Source: Pseudomonas sp. VD-NE ins (GTDB taxonomy: Bacteria; Pseudomonadota; Gammaproteobacteria; Pseudomonadales; Pseudomonadaceae). From it: a stretch of DNA of 64,000 nucleotides. Position 1 is the stretch's first letter. Every line of letters begins with the position of its first letter. Under the pieces are notes generated by a model. That model made no database searches. It was not told the origin of the DNA and was given only the letters and a program-made list of their open reading frames with translations. Below, piece after piece: positions 52,703 through 60,420 of the stretch. Where the stretch lies: the NCBI RefSeq assembly GCF_031882575.1, contig NZ_CP134772.1, positions 3,243,001 to 3,307,000 of the forward strand. The letters are read 5' to 3'. The position numbers and the translations under genes were made by a program.

Positions 52703-53527
52703 ATGAAAAAGACGCCACTCGCGCTATTGCTGACCCTAGGTTTGCTCAACACCCCGCTGTCGGCGTTCGCCGCTACAGCACCGCTGGATCTGGTCGGGCC
52801 GGTGTCGGACTACAAGATTTACGTCACCGAGCAACTGGATGAGCTGGGCAGCCACACCCAGCAGTTCACCGATGCCGTGAAGAAAGGCGACCTCGCTACC
52901 GCGCAAAAGCTCTACGCACCGACCCGCGTTTACTACGAGTCGATCGAGCCGATTGCCGAGCTGTTCAGTGACCTCGATGCGTCCATCGACTCCCGTGTCG
53001 ACGACCACGAGAAAGGCGTGAAGGCTGAAGACTTCACCGGTTTCCACCGCATCGAATACACGCTGTTCTCGGAGAAAAGCACCGCAGGCCTGAACGAGCT
53101 GGCAGACAAGCTCAACAGCGACGTCAAAGACCTGCAGACCCGCGTGGCTGGCCTGACCTTCCCGCCTGAGAAAGTCGTCGGTGGTGCTGCGGCGCTGCTG
53201 GAAGAAGTCGCCGCGACCAAGATTTCCGGCGAAGAAGATCGCTACAGCCACACCGACCTGTACGACTTCCAGGGCAACATCGACGGCGCGAAGAAAATCG
53301 TCGACCTGTTCCGTCCGCAGATCGAGCAGCAGGACAAGGCTTTTGTCGCGAAGGTCGACAAGAACTTTGCCACGGTCGACAAGATTCTGGCCAAGTACAA
53401 GACCAAGGACGGTGGTTTCGAGACTTATGACAAGGTGAAGGATAACGACCGTAAAGCGCTGGTTGGGCCGGTGAATACACTGGCTGAAGATTTGTCCACG
53501 TTGCGTGGCAAACTGGGTCTGAACTAA
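52703..53527 (+). CDS. M75 family EfeM/EfeO-like periplasmic protein
   Basis: The 274-residue protein has a signal peptide ([23 protein letters not shown], cleaved after about 23). It consists of an M75 domain only: [11 protein letters not shown] with the HxxE motif and [12 protein letters not shown]. It resembles the second half of EfeO but has no cupredoxin part, as in EfeM proteins. As the fourth gene of the efe operon it may bind a different metal form or share iron delivery with EfeO. Confidence 0.9.
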   Translation: MKKTPLALLLTLGLLNTPLSAFAATAPLDLVGPVSDYKIYVTEQLDELGSHTQQFTDAVKKGDLATAQKLYAPTRVYYESIEPIAELFSDLDASIDSRVDDHEKGVKAEDFTGFHRIEYTLFSEKSTAGLNELADKLNSDVKDLQTRVAGLTFPPEKVVGGAAALLEEVAATKISGEEDRYSHTDLYDFQGNIDGAKKIVDLFRPQIEQQDKAFVAKVDKNFATVDKILAKYKTKDGGFETYDKVKDNDRKALVGPVNTLAEDLSTLRGKLGLN

Positions 53528-53551
53528 GTTTATTTAGCGTCTAAGCGGGCC

Positions 53552-53646
53552 CCATCGCTGGCAAGCCAGCTCCCACAGTGTTCTCGGTCAGCCACAAATC
53601 TTGTGTACACCATAGAACCTGTGGGAGCTGGCTTGCCAGCGATGGC
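53552..53646. repeat. Inverted repeat pair, GTGGGAGCTGGCTTGCCAGC family
   Basis: CCATCGCTGGCAAGCCAGCT from 53552 is mirrored by AGCTGGCTTGCCAGCGATGG ending at 53646, about 45 bases apart. It separates the convergent efe operon and pssA and may act as a terminator for both. Confidence 0.92.
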
Positions 53647-53659
53647 ATTTTCAGCAGCG

Positions 53660-55003
53660 CTAAAGAATCCGATAGAGCAACCGCTCAATCCGCACCCGAC
53701 TCACGCGTTTGAGAAACTTGGCCACCGCGCCCGGGTACTCCGGCAGCGTCTCCAGACTCTGAAAGCTGTCAATCCGCGTGGTATGGCGGAAGATTTCTTC
53801 CAGCTCCTTCGCCCGAGGCTCCAGCCATTCGCCTTTCGGGTCATCGATCAGCAGCGCATTCTCCAGATCCAGACGGAACGCCCGAGGATTGAGGTTGTTG
53901 CCGGTCAGCAGCGTATAACGCTGGTCGATCCACATACCCTTGAGGTGATAGGTGTTATCGCCGTCACGCCACAGGTGCAGGTTCAACTGACCGCTGTCGA
54001 TGTTGCGCTGATGCCGTTTGGCGAAGCGGCGCAGGCTGATCTCGTACAGATACGGCAACGCCGCAATCACCTTGAACGGCTCGCTGGGCGGGATATAGAA
54101 ATCGTTGGCGGTTTTGTCGCCGACGACAATGTCGATCTTCACGCCGCGGGCCAATGCGCGGTTGATCTCGCGGATCACACCCAGCGGCAGGTTGAAGTAC
54201 GGCGTGCAAATCGTCAGCTGCTTTTGCGCACTGGCGATCAGTTCGAGAATCGCCCGGTTCAACGGGTTGTTTTTGCCGACGCCGAGCAACGGGGTAACGG
54301 ACAAACCGTCTCTGGCGGTGGTGCCCGTGGCAGTGTCGTAAGTGGCGTACTTCAGACGGCTGCGCAGATCGCCGATGTCGTTGCGCAAACTGCGCGTGGT
54401 CGGCAGGTTCGGCAGATCGAGACGGTGCACGGCTTTCGATTCGATCAGGCCATGCTTGACCAAGTGATGCATCGAGTCGGCCAGCTCGTGGCTTTGCAGG
54501 ACGTGATAACGGTCGAAACGGTACTTGTCGAACTTGTGCAGGTAGACGTTGTTCAGGCTCGCGCCGCTGTAGACCACGCAGTCGTCGATCACAAAGCCCT
54601 TCAAATGCAGCACGCCAAACAACTCGCGGGTCTGCACCGGAACGCCGTACACCGGTACTTCGCTCTGGTGCGTGCGGGTCATTTCCTGATACCACGCCGA
54701 ATTGCCCGGTTGCTTGCCTGCACCGATCAGCCCACGCTGAGCGCGCAGCCAATCGACCACCACGGCGATTTCCAGCTCGGGGCGCTTGAGCTTGGCGGCG
54801 TGCAGAGCATCGAGGATTTCCTGACCGGCTTCGTCTTGCTGCAGATACAGCGCGACGATGTAGATGCGCTGGGTCGCCGTGGCGATTTTCTCCAGCAGGC
54901 AACGACGGAACTCGGCGGCGCCGGACAGAATGGTCACGGCCTCGGCGGTCAGCGGAAAGCTGCGCAGTTTGGGCAGCAAGGAACGTTTGAAAAGCAACGG
55001 CAT
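53660..55003 (-). CDS. pssA: CDP-diacylglycerol-serine O-phosphatidyltransferase (PLD family)
   Basis: The 447-residue phospholipase-D superfamily enzyme has two HxKxxxxD motifs: HLKGFVIDD (about 138) and HLKGMWID (about 357), as in E. coli PssA. It makes phosphatidylserine, the precursor of phosphatidylethanolamine, at the cytoplasmic membrane surface. ATG 55003 (MPLLFKRSLLP) is the sensible start; the frame runs open for another 246 codons upstream across the TetR gene, but on the wrong strand. Confidence 0.88.
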   Translation of the reverse strand: MPLLFKRSLLPKLRSFPLTAEAVTILSGAAEFRRCLLEKIATATQRIYIVALYLQQDEAGQEILDALHAAKLKRPELEIAVVVDWLRAQRGLIGAGKQPGNSAWYQEMTRTHQSEVPVYGVPVQTRELFGVLHLKGFVIDDCVVYSGASLNNVYLHKFDKYRFDRYHVLQSHELADSMHHLVKHGLIESKAVHRLDLPNLPTTRSLRNDIGDLRSRLKYATYDTATGTTARDGLSVTPLLGVGKNNPLNRAILELIASAQKQLTICTPYFNLPLGVIREINRALARGVKIDIVVGDKTANDFYIPPSEPFKVIAALPYLYEISLRRFAKRHQRNIDSGQLNLHLWRDGDNTYHLKGMWIDQRYTLLTGNNLNPRAFRLDLENALLIDDPKGEWLEPRAKELEEIFRHTTRIDSFQSLETLPEYPGAVAKFLKRVSRVRIERLLYRIL

Positions 55004-55084
55004 AGGGCTCGCAATGGGTCGAATCCGAAGAACCCGAGAGCTTACACCATCGCATCCTTCGGGTCTTGTTAGTGCCCGTAAAGA

Positions 55085-55160
55085 GATCAAAAGATCGCAG
55101 CCTTCGGCAGCTCCTACACGGGCCAATGTAGGAGCTGCCGAAGGCTGCGATCTTTTGATC
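55085..55160. repeat. Perfect inverted repeat, GTAGGAGCTGCCGAAGGCTG family
   Basis: A 33-base arm starting GATCAAAAGATCGCAG at 55085 is exactly mirrored at 55128-55160, leaving a 10-base loop. It can form a very long hairpin between the divergent pssA and tetR genes. Related copies are at 39274 and 56313. Confidence 0.93.
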
Positions 55161-55182
55161 CTAAAAAGCCATTGACCAAGGA

Positions 55183-55202
55183 GAACAATCGTTCTACTGT
55201 TC
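55183..55202 (+). promoter_or_regulatory. Candidate TetR operator
   Basis: GAACAATCGTTCTACTGTTC reads GAACAnTnGnnCnAnTGTTC symmetrically (14 of 20 bases). It ends 5 bases before the TetR ATG, so it probably is the autoregulatory operator. Confidence 0.45.
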
Positions 55203-55207
55203 GCCAC

Positions 55208-55771
55208 ATGAACGAAATCACTAGCAACGACACACGCGACATCATTCTGGATGTCACCGAAAAGCTGATCTACAAAAGTGGCATCGCTGCCACCAGCATG
55301 GATCTTCTGGTGAAAACCGCCGGCGTCTCCAGAAAAAGCATCTACCGCTACTTTGCCGACAAGGACGCACTCACTGTCGCCGCCCTGCAACGCCGCGATG
55401 TGCGCTGGATGCACTGGTACAGAAGCGCCGTCGATCAGGCCGAAACCCCGGCCGATCGCCTGCTCAACCTGTTTACCGTGCTCAAGAGCTGGTTTGCCTC
55501 CGAAGGCTTTCGCGGCTGCGCGTTCATCAATACCAGCGGCGAAACCGGTGACCCGCAAGACCCGGTGCGCCTGGTGGCGAAAGAACACAAACAGAAGCTG
55601 CTCGACTACGTGTGCGAGCTGTGTACCGAACATGGTGCCGAGGATCCGCAACTGCTGGCCAGACAGCTGCTGATCCTGATTGACGGTGCCATTACCGTAG
55701 CGCTTGTGATGGGTGATCACAGTGCCGCCGATAATGCGCAATGCATGGCGCGAAAGTTATTGGACCTGTAA
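55208..55771 (+). CDS. TetR/AcrR family transcriptional regulator
   Basis: This 187-residue repressor has an N-terminal HTH (TSMDLLVKTAGVSRKSIYRYFADKDAL) and a C-terminal ligand/dimer domain (WFASEGFRGCAFINTSGE; LLILIDGAITVALVMG). The start ATG 55208 is preferred; a longer TTG-initiated form from 55172 has AAGGAG badly placed. The next gene on the same strand, an NTF2-like protein 54 bases away, is the likely target. The ligand is unknown. Confidence 0.88.
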   Translation: MNEITSNDTRDIILDVTEKLIYKSGIAATSMDLLVKTAGVSRKSIYRYFADKDALTVAALQRRDVRWMHWYRSAVDQAETPADRLLNLFTVLKSWFASEGFRGCAFINTSGETGDPQDPVRLVAKEHKQKLLDYVCELCTEHGAEDPQLLARQLLILIDGAITVALVMGDHSAADNAQCMARKLLDL

Positions 55772-55825
55772 CGCCTTAATAAGCCGGACTTGTTGTTCAA
55801 TTATTAATTAGATCGGGAGACTGAT

Positions 55826-56305
55826 ATGTCTACTGCAGCCCAGGTACGTCCGCCATTGCCGCCCTTCAACCGTGAATCGGCGATCGAAAAAGTTCGTCTG
55901 GCCGAGGATGGCTGGAACTCCCGCGACCCGGAACGGGTATCGCTGGCTTACACCCTCGACACTAAATGGCGCAACCGCGCCGAATTCGCCAACAACCGCG
56001 AAGAAGCCAAGGCCTTCCTGACCCGTAAATGGGCGAAAGAGCTGGATTATCGTTTGATCAAGGAGCTGTGGGCTTACTCCGATACGCGCATCGCCGTGCG
56101 TTACGCCTATGAATGGCACGATGATTCGGGTAACTGGTTCCGCTCTTATGGCAACGAAAACTGGGAATTCGATGAGCAGGGCCTGATGTTCCAGCGCTAT
56201 GCCTGCATCAACGACATGCCGATCAAGGAAAGCGAACGCAAGTTCCACTGGCCGCTGGGCCGGCGCCCGGATGATCACCCGGGCCTGTCTGACCTCGGTC
56301 TGTAA
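55826..56305 (+). CDS. DUF1348 / NTF2-like (SnoaL fold) protein
   Basis: The 159-residue protein has no signal peptide. It matches the DUF1348 family: [43 protein letters not shown] and [17 protein letters not shown]. The fold is NTF2-like, a cone with a ligand pocket. Biochemical role is unknown. GGGAGA lies 8 bases before ATG. It is probably controlled by the TetR protein upstream; the SfnG gene is convergent on the far side of a hairpin. Confidence 0.85.
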   Translation: MSTAAQVRPPLPPFNRESAIEKVRLAEDGWNSRDPERVSLAYTLDTKWRNRAEFANNREEAKAFLTRKWAKELDYRLIKELWAYSDTRIAVRYAYEWHDDSGNWFRSYGNENWEFDEQGLMFQRYACINDMPIKESERKFHWPLGRRPDDHPGLSDLGL

Positions 56306-56312
56306 CAATCGA

Positions 56313-56353
56313 CCCTGTAGGAGCTGCCGAAGGTTCGGCAGCTCCTACAGGGG
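56313..56353. terminator. Bidirectional hairpin terminator from a GTAGGAGCTGCC repeat
   Basis: CCCTGTAGGAGCTGCCGAA (56313-56331) pairs with TTCGGCAGCTCCTACAGGG (56335-56353) across a 3-base loop, a 19-base stem. It lies between the convergent NTF2-like and sfnG genes. No U-run is visible, so termination is inferred from placement. Confidence 0.6.
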
Positions 56354-56364
56354 ATTTGTGGGTG

Positions 56365-57447
56365 TCAGGCGACAGCGGCAGTCTTCTCGGCCTCCAGTTC
56401 GCGCACCAGCGGTAATACGCGCCGCCCGAAATATTCGACCTCTTCCTGAAAGTGCAGGAACCCCGCCAGCACCAGATCCACACCCACTGCTTTCAACGCC
56501 ACAATCCGCTCGGCAATCTGCAACGGCGTGCCAATCAGATTGGTCTTGAAGCCATCGTTGTACTGCACCAGATCCTCAAACGTCGATTTCGCCCAGTTGC
56601 CCTCACCCTCCGGCGATGCCCGGCCCGCCTGTTTCGCCGCATCACCAAAGGCGTTCACCGCTTCCGGGTCAGCCTGATCGATGATCTGCGCGAGCACGGC
56701 GCGCGCCTCTTCTTCGGTATCACGGGCGATGACAAACGCGTTGACGCCAACTTTCACCGAATGATGATTCGCCGCTGCTTTGGCACGAATATCGTCGACC
56801 TGCGCCTTGATCCCCTCGACGCTGTTGCCATTGGTGAAATACCAGTCCGAGACCCGGGCGGCCATGTCCCGCGCTGCACGGGAACTGCCGCCCTGGAAAA
56901 TCTCCGGACGGCCCAGCGGTTTCGGTTTCAGGCTGTAATTGTCGAAGCGATAGAAATCGCCGCGAAAGCTGAAGTTGTCCTGACTCCACACGCCTCGTAG
57001 CGAGCGAATGAACTCTTCGGAACGGCGATAACGCTCGTCGTGCTCCAGCCAGTGCTCGCCGATGGCCTGGAACTCGCCTTTGAACCAGCCGCTGACGATG
57101 TTCACCGCGATACGGCCGTTGGTGAGTTGATCGATCGTCGCCAGTTGCTTGGCCGCCAGCGCTGGTTGCCACGGGCCGGGCAGGATTGCCGCGATCACTT
57201 TGAGTTTGCTGGTGGCCGCGAGCAACGCGTGGCTGAATGCCACGGATTCATGCTGGAACTCGGCACCGTAACCGGCGGTGAAACGGATCTGTGTCAGCGC
57301 GTATTCGAACCCGGCGGCCTCGGCGATCTGCGCCAGTTTGCGGTTGTAGTCGATGCCCCAATCGGTGCGCTGTTCGATCTTGCTGACCACCAGCCCACCG
57401 CTGACGTTCGGCACCCAGTAGGCAAATTTAACGGCTTGCTGACTCAT
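56365..57447 (-). CDS. sfnG: FMNH2-dependent dimethylsulfone monooxygenase
   Basis: The 360-residue luciferase-like flavin monooxygenase matches SfnG: MSQQAVKFAYWVPNVSGGLV at the start, NIVSGWFKGEFQAIGEHWLEHDERY and FQGGSSRAARDMAARVSDWYF in the core. SfnG converts dimethylsulfone to methanesulfinate, letting the cell use it as sulfur source. ATG 57447 follows GAGGAAAC, and a sigma-54 promoter is 41-56 bases upstream. The flavin reductase partner is not in the window. Confidence 0.9.
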   Translation of the reverse strand: MSQQAVKFAYWVPNVSGGLVVSKIEQRTDWGIDYNRKLAQIAEAAGFEYALTQIRFTAGYGAEFQHESVAFSHALLAATSKLKVIAAILPGPWQPALAAKQLATIDQLTNGRIAVNIVSGWFKGEFQAIGEHWLEHDERYRRSEEFIRSLRGVWSQDNFSFRGDFYRFDNYSLKPKPLGRPEIFQGGSSRAARDMAARVSDWYFTNGNSVEGIKAQVDDIRAKAAANHHSVKVGVNAFVIARDTEEEARAVLAQIIDQADPEAVNAFGDAAKQAGRASPEGEGNWAKSTFEDLVQYNDGFKTNLIGTPLQIAERIVALKAVGVDLVLAGFLHFQEEVEYFGRRVLPLVRELEAEKTAAVA

Positions 57448-57487
57448 TGGCGTTTCCTCGGGACGTTTGCGGAGATGAGAGTGGTAG

Positions 57488-57503
57488 AGCAGCAAGCGTG
57501 CCA
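57488..57503 (-). promoter_or_regulatory. Sigma-54 promoter of sfnG
   Basis: On the minus strand TGGCACGCTTGCTGCT fits the -24/-12 consensus TGGCACGnnnnTTGCW at all but one specified base, with GG and GC 10 bases apart. Transcription would start near 57477, 30 bases before the ATG. In P. putida sfnG is known to need sigma-54 and the activator SfnR, so the match agrees with established regulation. Confidence 0.8.
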
Positions 57504-57523
57504 GGGTTGAAATGCCCGGTTTT

Positions 57524-57550
57524 ATTGATGTTCGGCGTGGGATTGATGTT
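57524..57550 (-). promoter_or_regulatory. Direct repeats upstream of the sfnG sigma-54 promoter
   Basis: ATTGATGTT occurs at 57524-57532 and 57542-57550, 18 bases apart, some 20 to 60 bases behind the -24 element. Such repeats could be sites for an enhancer-binding protein (SfnR-like), though they are closer to the promoter than usual. Confidence 0.3.
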
Positions 57551-57621
57551 TTGTAGAGGGGGATTTGTTGGCGGGTTGTTGTGTGGGCAACAGTTGGTTT
57601 ATTTGTTGGCGCGACTGTCCT

Positions 57622-57714
57622 CATCGCTGGCAAGCCAGCTCCCACAATGATCAGGGTGAACAATGATCTTGGGTACAACGCAAAAAACTGTGGGAGCTGG
57701 CTTGCCAGCGAAGG
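57622..57714. repeat. Inverted repeat pair, GTGGGAGCTGGCTTGCCAGC family
   Basis: CATCGCTGGCAAGCCAGCTC from 57622 is mirrored by GAGCTGGCTTGCCAGCGAAG to 57714, about 45 bases apart. It lies between the divergent sfnG and TSUP permease genes. The gap 57448-57805 otherwise holds the sfnG promoter and no gene. Confidence 0.9.
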
Positions 57715-57805
57715 CTGTCAGACGGGTCGCCGCAACACTTGGAAATGAGTAACATGACCGCCCTCCCCGCAGCCAAATCTGCGCCCTGCCGAATAAGCCG
57801 ATTCC

Positions 57806-58585
57806 ATGCCTTTCGAACTCAGCGTTGACCTCACCACCCTCGCCATCCTGGCCGTTGTCGCCTTCATTGCCGGTTTCATCGATGCCATCGCCGGCGGTGG
57901 CGGTCTGTTGACCACGCCTGCCCTGCTGACGGCCGGCCTGCCGCCGCACCTGGTGCTCGGCACCAACAAATTGAGTTCGACCTTCGGCTCCGCCACCGCC
58001 AGTTTTACCTTCTACCGCCGCAAACTATTCCACCCACGGCAGTGGGTGCACGCGATTGTCGGCACGCTGGTCGGCGCATTGACCGGCGCCATCGTCGCTC
58101 ATTACCTGCCGGCCGAATGGCTGAACAAGATGCTCCCGGTCATCGTCTTCGCCTGCGGTCTCTACCTGCTATTCGGCGGCACGCCAAAAGCGCCACTCGA
58201 CAGTGACGCCCCGATCAAAAAGAAATGGCAATCGAGCCAAGGCTTCAGCCTCGGTTTCTACGACGGCGTGGCCGGGCCCGGCACAGGCGCGTTCTGGACG
58301 GTGAGCAGCCTGCTGCTCTATCCGATCGACCTGGTCAAGGCCAGCGGCGTAGCGCGCAGCATGAACTTCGTCAGCAACATTGCGGCGCTGTCGGTGTTCG
58401 TGTTTTCCGGGCAGGTGGACTGGATCATCGGCCTGAGCATGGGCCTGTCGGTGATGGTCGGCGCGTTCTTTGGCGCGCGCACCGCAATCAGCGGTGGCGC
58501 CAAGTTCATTCGCCCGGTGTTCATCACCGTGGTGCTGGGTTTGACCGTGCGCCTAGCCTGGCAGCACTGGTTCAGCGTGGCCTAA
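57806..58585 (+). CDS. TSUP (TauE/SafE) family anion permease
   Basis: The 259-residue membrane protein has eight hydrophobic segments and the TSUP signatures [20 protein letters not shown] and [15 protein letters not shown]. The family moves sulfite, sulfoacetate and related organosulfur anions. Divergent placement beside sfnG makes export or uptake of a sulfonate or sulfinate plausible. Its 3' end overlaps nudC by 33 bases tail to tail. Confidence 0.88.
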   Translation: MPFELSVDLTTLAILAVVAFIAGFIDAIAGGGGLLTTPALLTAGLPPHLVLGTNKLSSTFGSATASFTFYRRKLFHPRQWVHAIVGTLVGALTGAIVAHYLPAEWLNKMLPVIVFACGLYLLFGGTPKAPLDSDAPIKKKWQSSQGFSLGFYDGVAGPGTGAFWTVSSLLLYPIDLVKASGVARSMNFVSNIAALSVFVFSGQVDWIIGLSMGLSVMVGAFFGARTAISGGAKFIRPVFITVVLGLTVRLAWQHWFSVA

Positions 58586-59383
58586 GCGCCGCGCCACGTA
58601 GACGTCGATCAGGTAGCGGGCAATCGACTTGGACGCCGGCAGCGGCGGCAGGTCGTGCACGTTGAACCACTGGGCATCTTCGATCTCGTCTTCCTGACAG
58701 ACAATCTCGCCACCGGCGTATTCGGCATGGAAGCCGAGCATCATCGAATGCGGGAACGGCCAGCACTGGCTGCCCAGGTACTGAATGTTCTGCACCTCGA
58801 TCTGCACTTCTTCGCGCACTTCCCGAATCAGGCAATCCTCGGCCGACTCGCCCGGCTCGGCGAACCCGGCCAGCGTGCTGTAAACCCCGGTGACGAAACG
58901 CGGTGAACGCGCCAGCAGAATCTCGTCGCCGCGGGTGATAAGCACAATCATGCTCGGTGAAATGCGCGGATAACTGCGCAGATCGCACGGCTGGCAATAC
59001 ATCGCCCGCTCACGCGGCACTTGCGTCATGGCTTGCCCGCAATTACCGCAGAAACGATGCTCGCGGGCCCACGTACCAATCTGCGCGGCATACCCAAGCA
59101 CTTTGTAGATCGTGTGATCGCCATCGAGCATGAACGCCCGCAGACCTTTCCAGTTGCAACCCGGCACTTCGCTGGCACTGCGCAGTTCCAGCAGGTACAC
59201 CGGCTCGCCATCCAAATGGCCAATGCCGTGCTCGGCGAGGACCCACAAGTCCTGCCGCTTGAGCCATTCCCGCGGGAACAGTGCGCCGTTGTCGTCGAAC
59301 AAAAAGCCTTCCGGGCTGCGCGCCACGGCCCAGCCGCCGGGTTGATCGGTGTCCAGTACTGCAGTGGTCCAGCGAGATGTCAT
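58553..59383 (-). CDS. nudC: NAD+ diphosphatase (Nudix)
   Basis: The 276-residue NudC has a zinc ribbon (CGNCG...YCQPC), a Nudix box [20 protein letters not shown] and the NAD-specific motif SQCWPFPHS. It cleaves NADH or NAD+ to NMN and AMP and can remove NAD caps from RNA. Two small departures are seen: Gln replaces Gly after the Nudix EE, and Cys replaces Pro in SQPWPFPxS. It follows the dienoyl-CoA isomerase-like gene by 6 bases. Confidence 0.92.
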   Translation of the reverse strand: MTSRWTTAVLDTDQPGGWAVARSPEGFLFDDNGALFPREWLKRQDLWVLAEHGIGHLDGEPVYLLELRSASEVPGCNWKGLRAFMLDGDHTIYKVLGYAAQIGTWAREHRFCGNCGQAMTQVPRERAMYCQPCDLRSYPRISPSMIVLITRGDEILLARSPRFVTGVYSTLAGFAEPGESAEDCLIREVREEVQIEVQNIQYLGSQCWPFPHSMMLGFHAEYAGGEIVCQEDEIEDAQWFNVHDLPPLPASKSIARYLIDVYVARRLGHAEPVLPG

Positions 59384-59389
59384 GGTTTC

Positions 59390-60202
59390 TCAGTCCAGGA
59401 ATTCGGGTTTCTGTTTGCTCATATGGGCGGCCATGGCCACGCGCAAGTCGGTGGATTGCAACATGGCGGCGTTCCAGGTGGCAACGTATTCGAGACCGTC
59501 GTCGATGCGATGGTCGCGCATGTAGCTGATCATTTCCTTGGTGCCGGTCACCGCGATCGGCGATTTCGAAGCGATGTCGCGAGCGATGTCGAGCACACCT
59601 TCGAGCAGCGCGTCCTTGTCGCTGTAGACGCGATTGACCAGACCGATGCTGCGCGCCTCTTCGGCGCCAAAAGTGCGACCGGTGTACGCCAGTTCACGCA
59701 GCATGCCGTCACCGATGATCCGTGGCAACCGTTGCAAAGTGCCAACATCGGCGGCCATGCCGATATCGATTTCCTTGATCGAGAATTGGGCGTCTTCAGC
59801 GGCGTAACGCATGTCGCAGGCGGCGATCAGATCGATCGCGCCACCCAGGCAGTAACCTTGAATAGCCGCGAGTACCGGTTTGCGGCAGTTGTCGACGGCG
59901 TTGAACGAGGCTTGCAGGGTGAGGATCTTGCGGCGCAGCAGGCGCGCATTGCGGCCGACGTCCTTGCCCAGTTCATTGGCGACGCCGGCGAGCATCATCA
60001 GGTCGATTCCCGAGGAAAAATGTTTACCGTTGCCACTGAGCACCACCACGCGCACTTCGTCGGTGTCGTCGATCCACTGGAAGATCTCGACGATCTCGCT
60101 CCAGAACGCCGCGTTCATCGAGTTGATCTTCTCCGGGCGATTGATCTGCACATGGGCGATGTTGTCGGCCAGTTCGACGCTGAAGGCGGAGTATTGAGTC
60201 AT
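59390..60202 (-). CDS. Crotonase family protein, delta3,5-delta2,4-dienoyl-CoA isomerase-like
   Basis: The 270-residue crotonase has the ECH1-like motif FSIKEIDIGMAADVGTLQRLPRIIG, in which the acidic residues D and E/D differ from hydratases, plus GYCLGGAIDLIAACDMRYA. It should move double bonds in dienoyl-CoAs during unsaturated fatty acid oxidation. AAGGATC precedes the ATG. It forms an operon with nudC. Confidence 0.85.
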   Translation of the reverse strand: MTQYSAFSVELADNIAHVQINRPEKINSMNAAFWSEIVEIFQWIDDTDEVRVVVLSGNGKHFSSGIDLMMLAGVANELGKDVGRNARLLRRKILTLQASFNAVDNCRKPVLAAIQGYCLGGAIDLIAACDMRYAAEDAQFSIKEIDIGMAADVGTLQRLPRIIGDGMLRELAYTGRTFGAEEARSIGLVNRVYSDKDALLEGVLDIARDIASKSPIAVTGTKEMISYMRDHRIDDGLEYVATWNAAMLQSTDLRVAMAAHMSKQKPEFLD

Positions 60203-60317
60203 GGCAGTGATCCTTTACCGGGCTGAAAATGAGGCCCGAACTATAACAAGGCATCACAGTGGCGGTTCGGCCAAATGCGGGACTGGCTTGAGTTTTACTT
60301 TGCCTGTGCCGGCCTCT

Positions 60318-60401
60318 TCGCGAGCAAGTCGAATCGTCGCACCGTCGCTCCCACATTTAGAAATGCATTCCCCTGTGGGAGCGAGCTTGCTCGCGAAGGC
60401 G
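60318..60401. repeat. Altered GTGGGAGCGAGC-family repeat with an inserted segment
   Basis: The right arm GTGGGAGCGAGCTTGCTCGC (60376-60395) is a good family member. The left arm is TTCGCGAGCAAG, then an extra TCGAATCGTCGCACCG, then TCGCTCCCACA, so the expected palindrome is interrupted. It lies between the dienoyl-CoA isomerase-like gene and the convergent... same-strand CorA-like gene, in a 218-base gap with no gene. Confidence 0.75.
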
Positions 60402-60420
60402 TCCGATCAATCACTACAAA

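Noticed and set aside
55004..55741. Extension of pssA by 246 codons
   Set aside because: It would be antisense to tetR and cross the perfect hairpin at 55085-55160; PssA is complete from ATG 55003.
37062..60401. The repeated palindromes as CRISPR arrays
   Set aside because: They are isolated inverted pairs, not evenly spaced direct repeats with unique spacers, and no cas genes are present.
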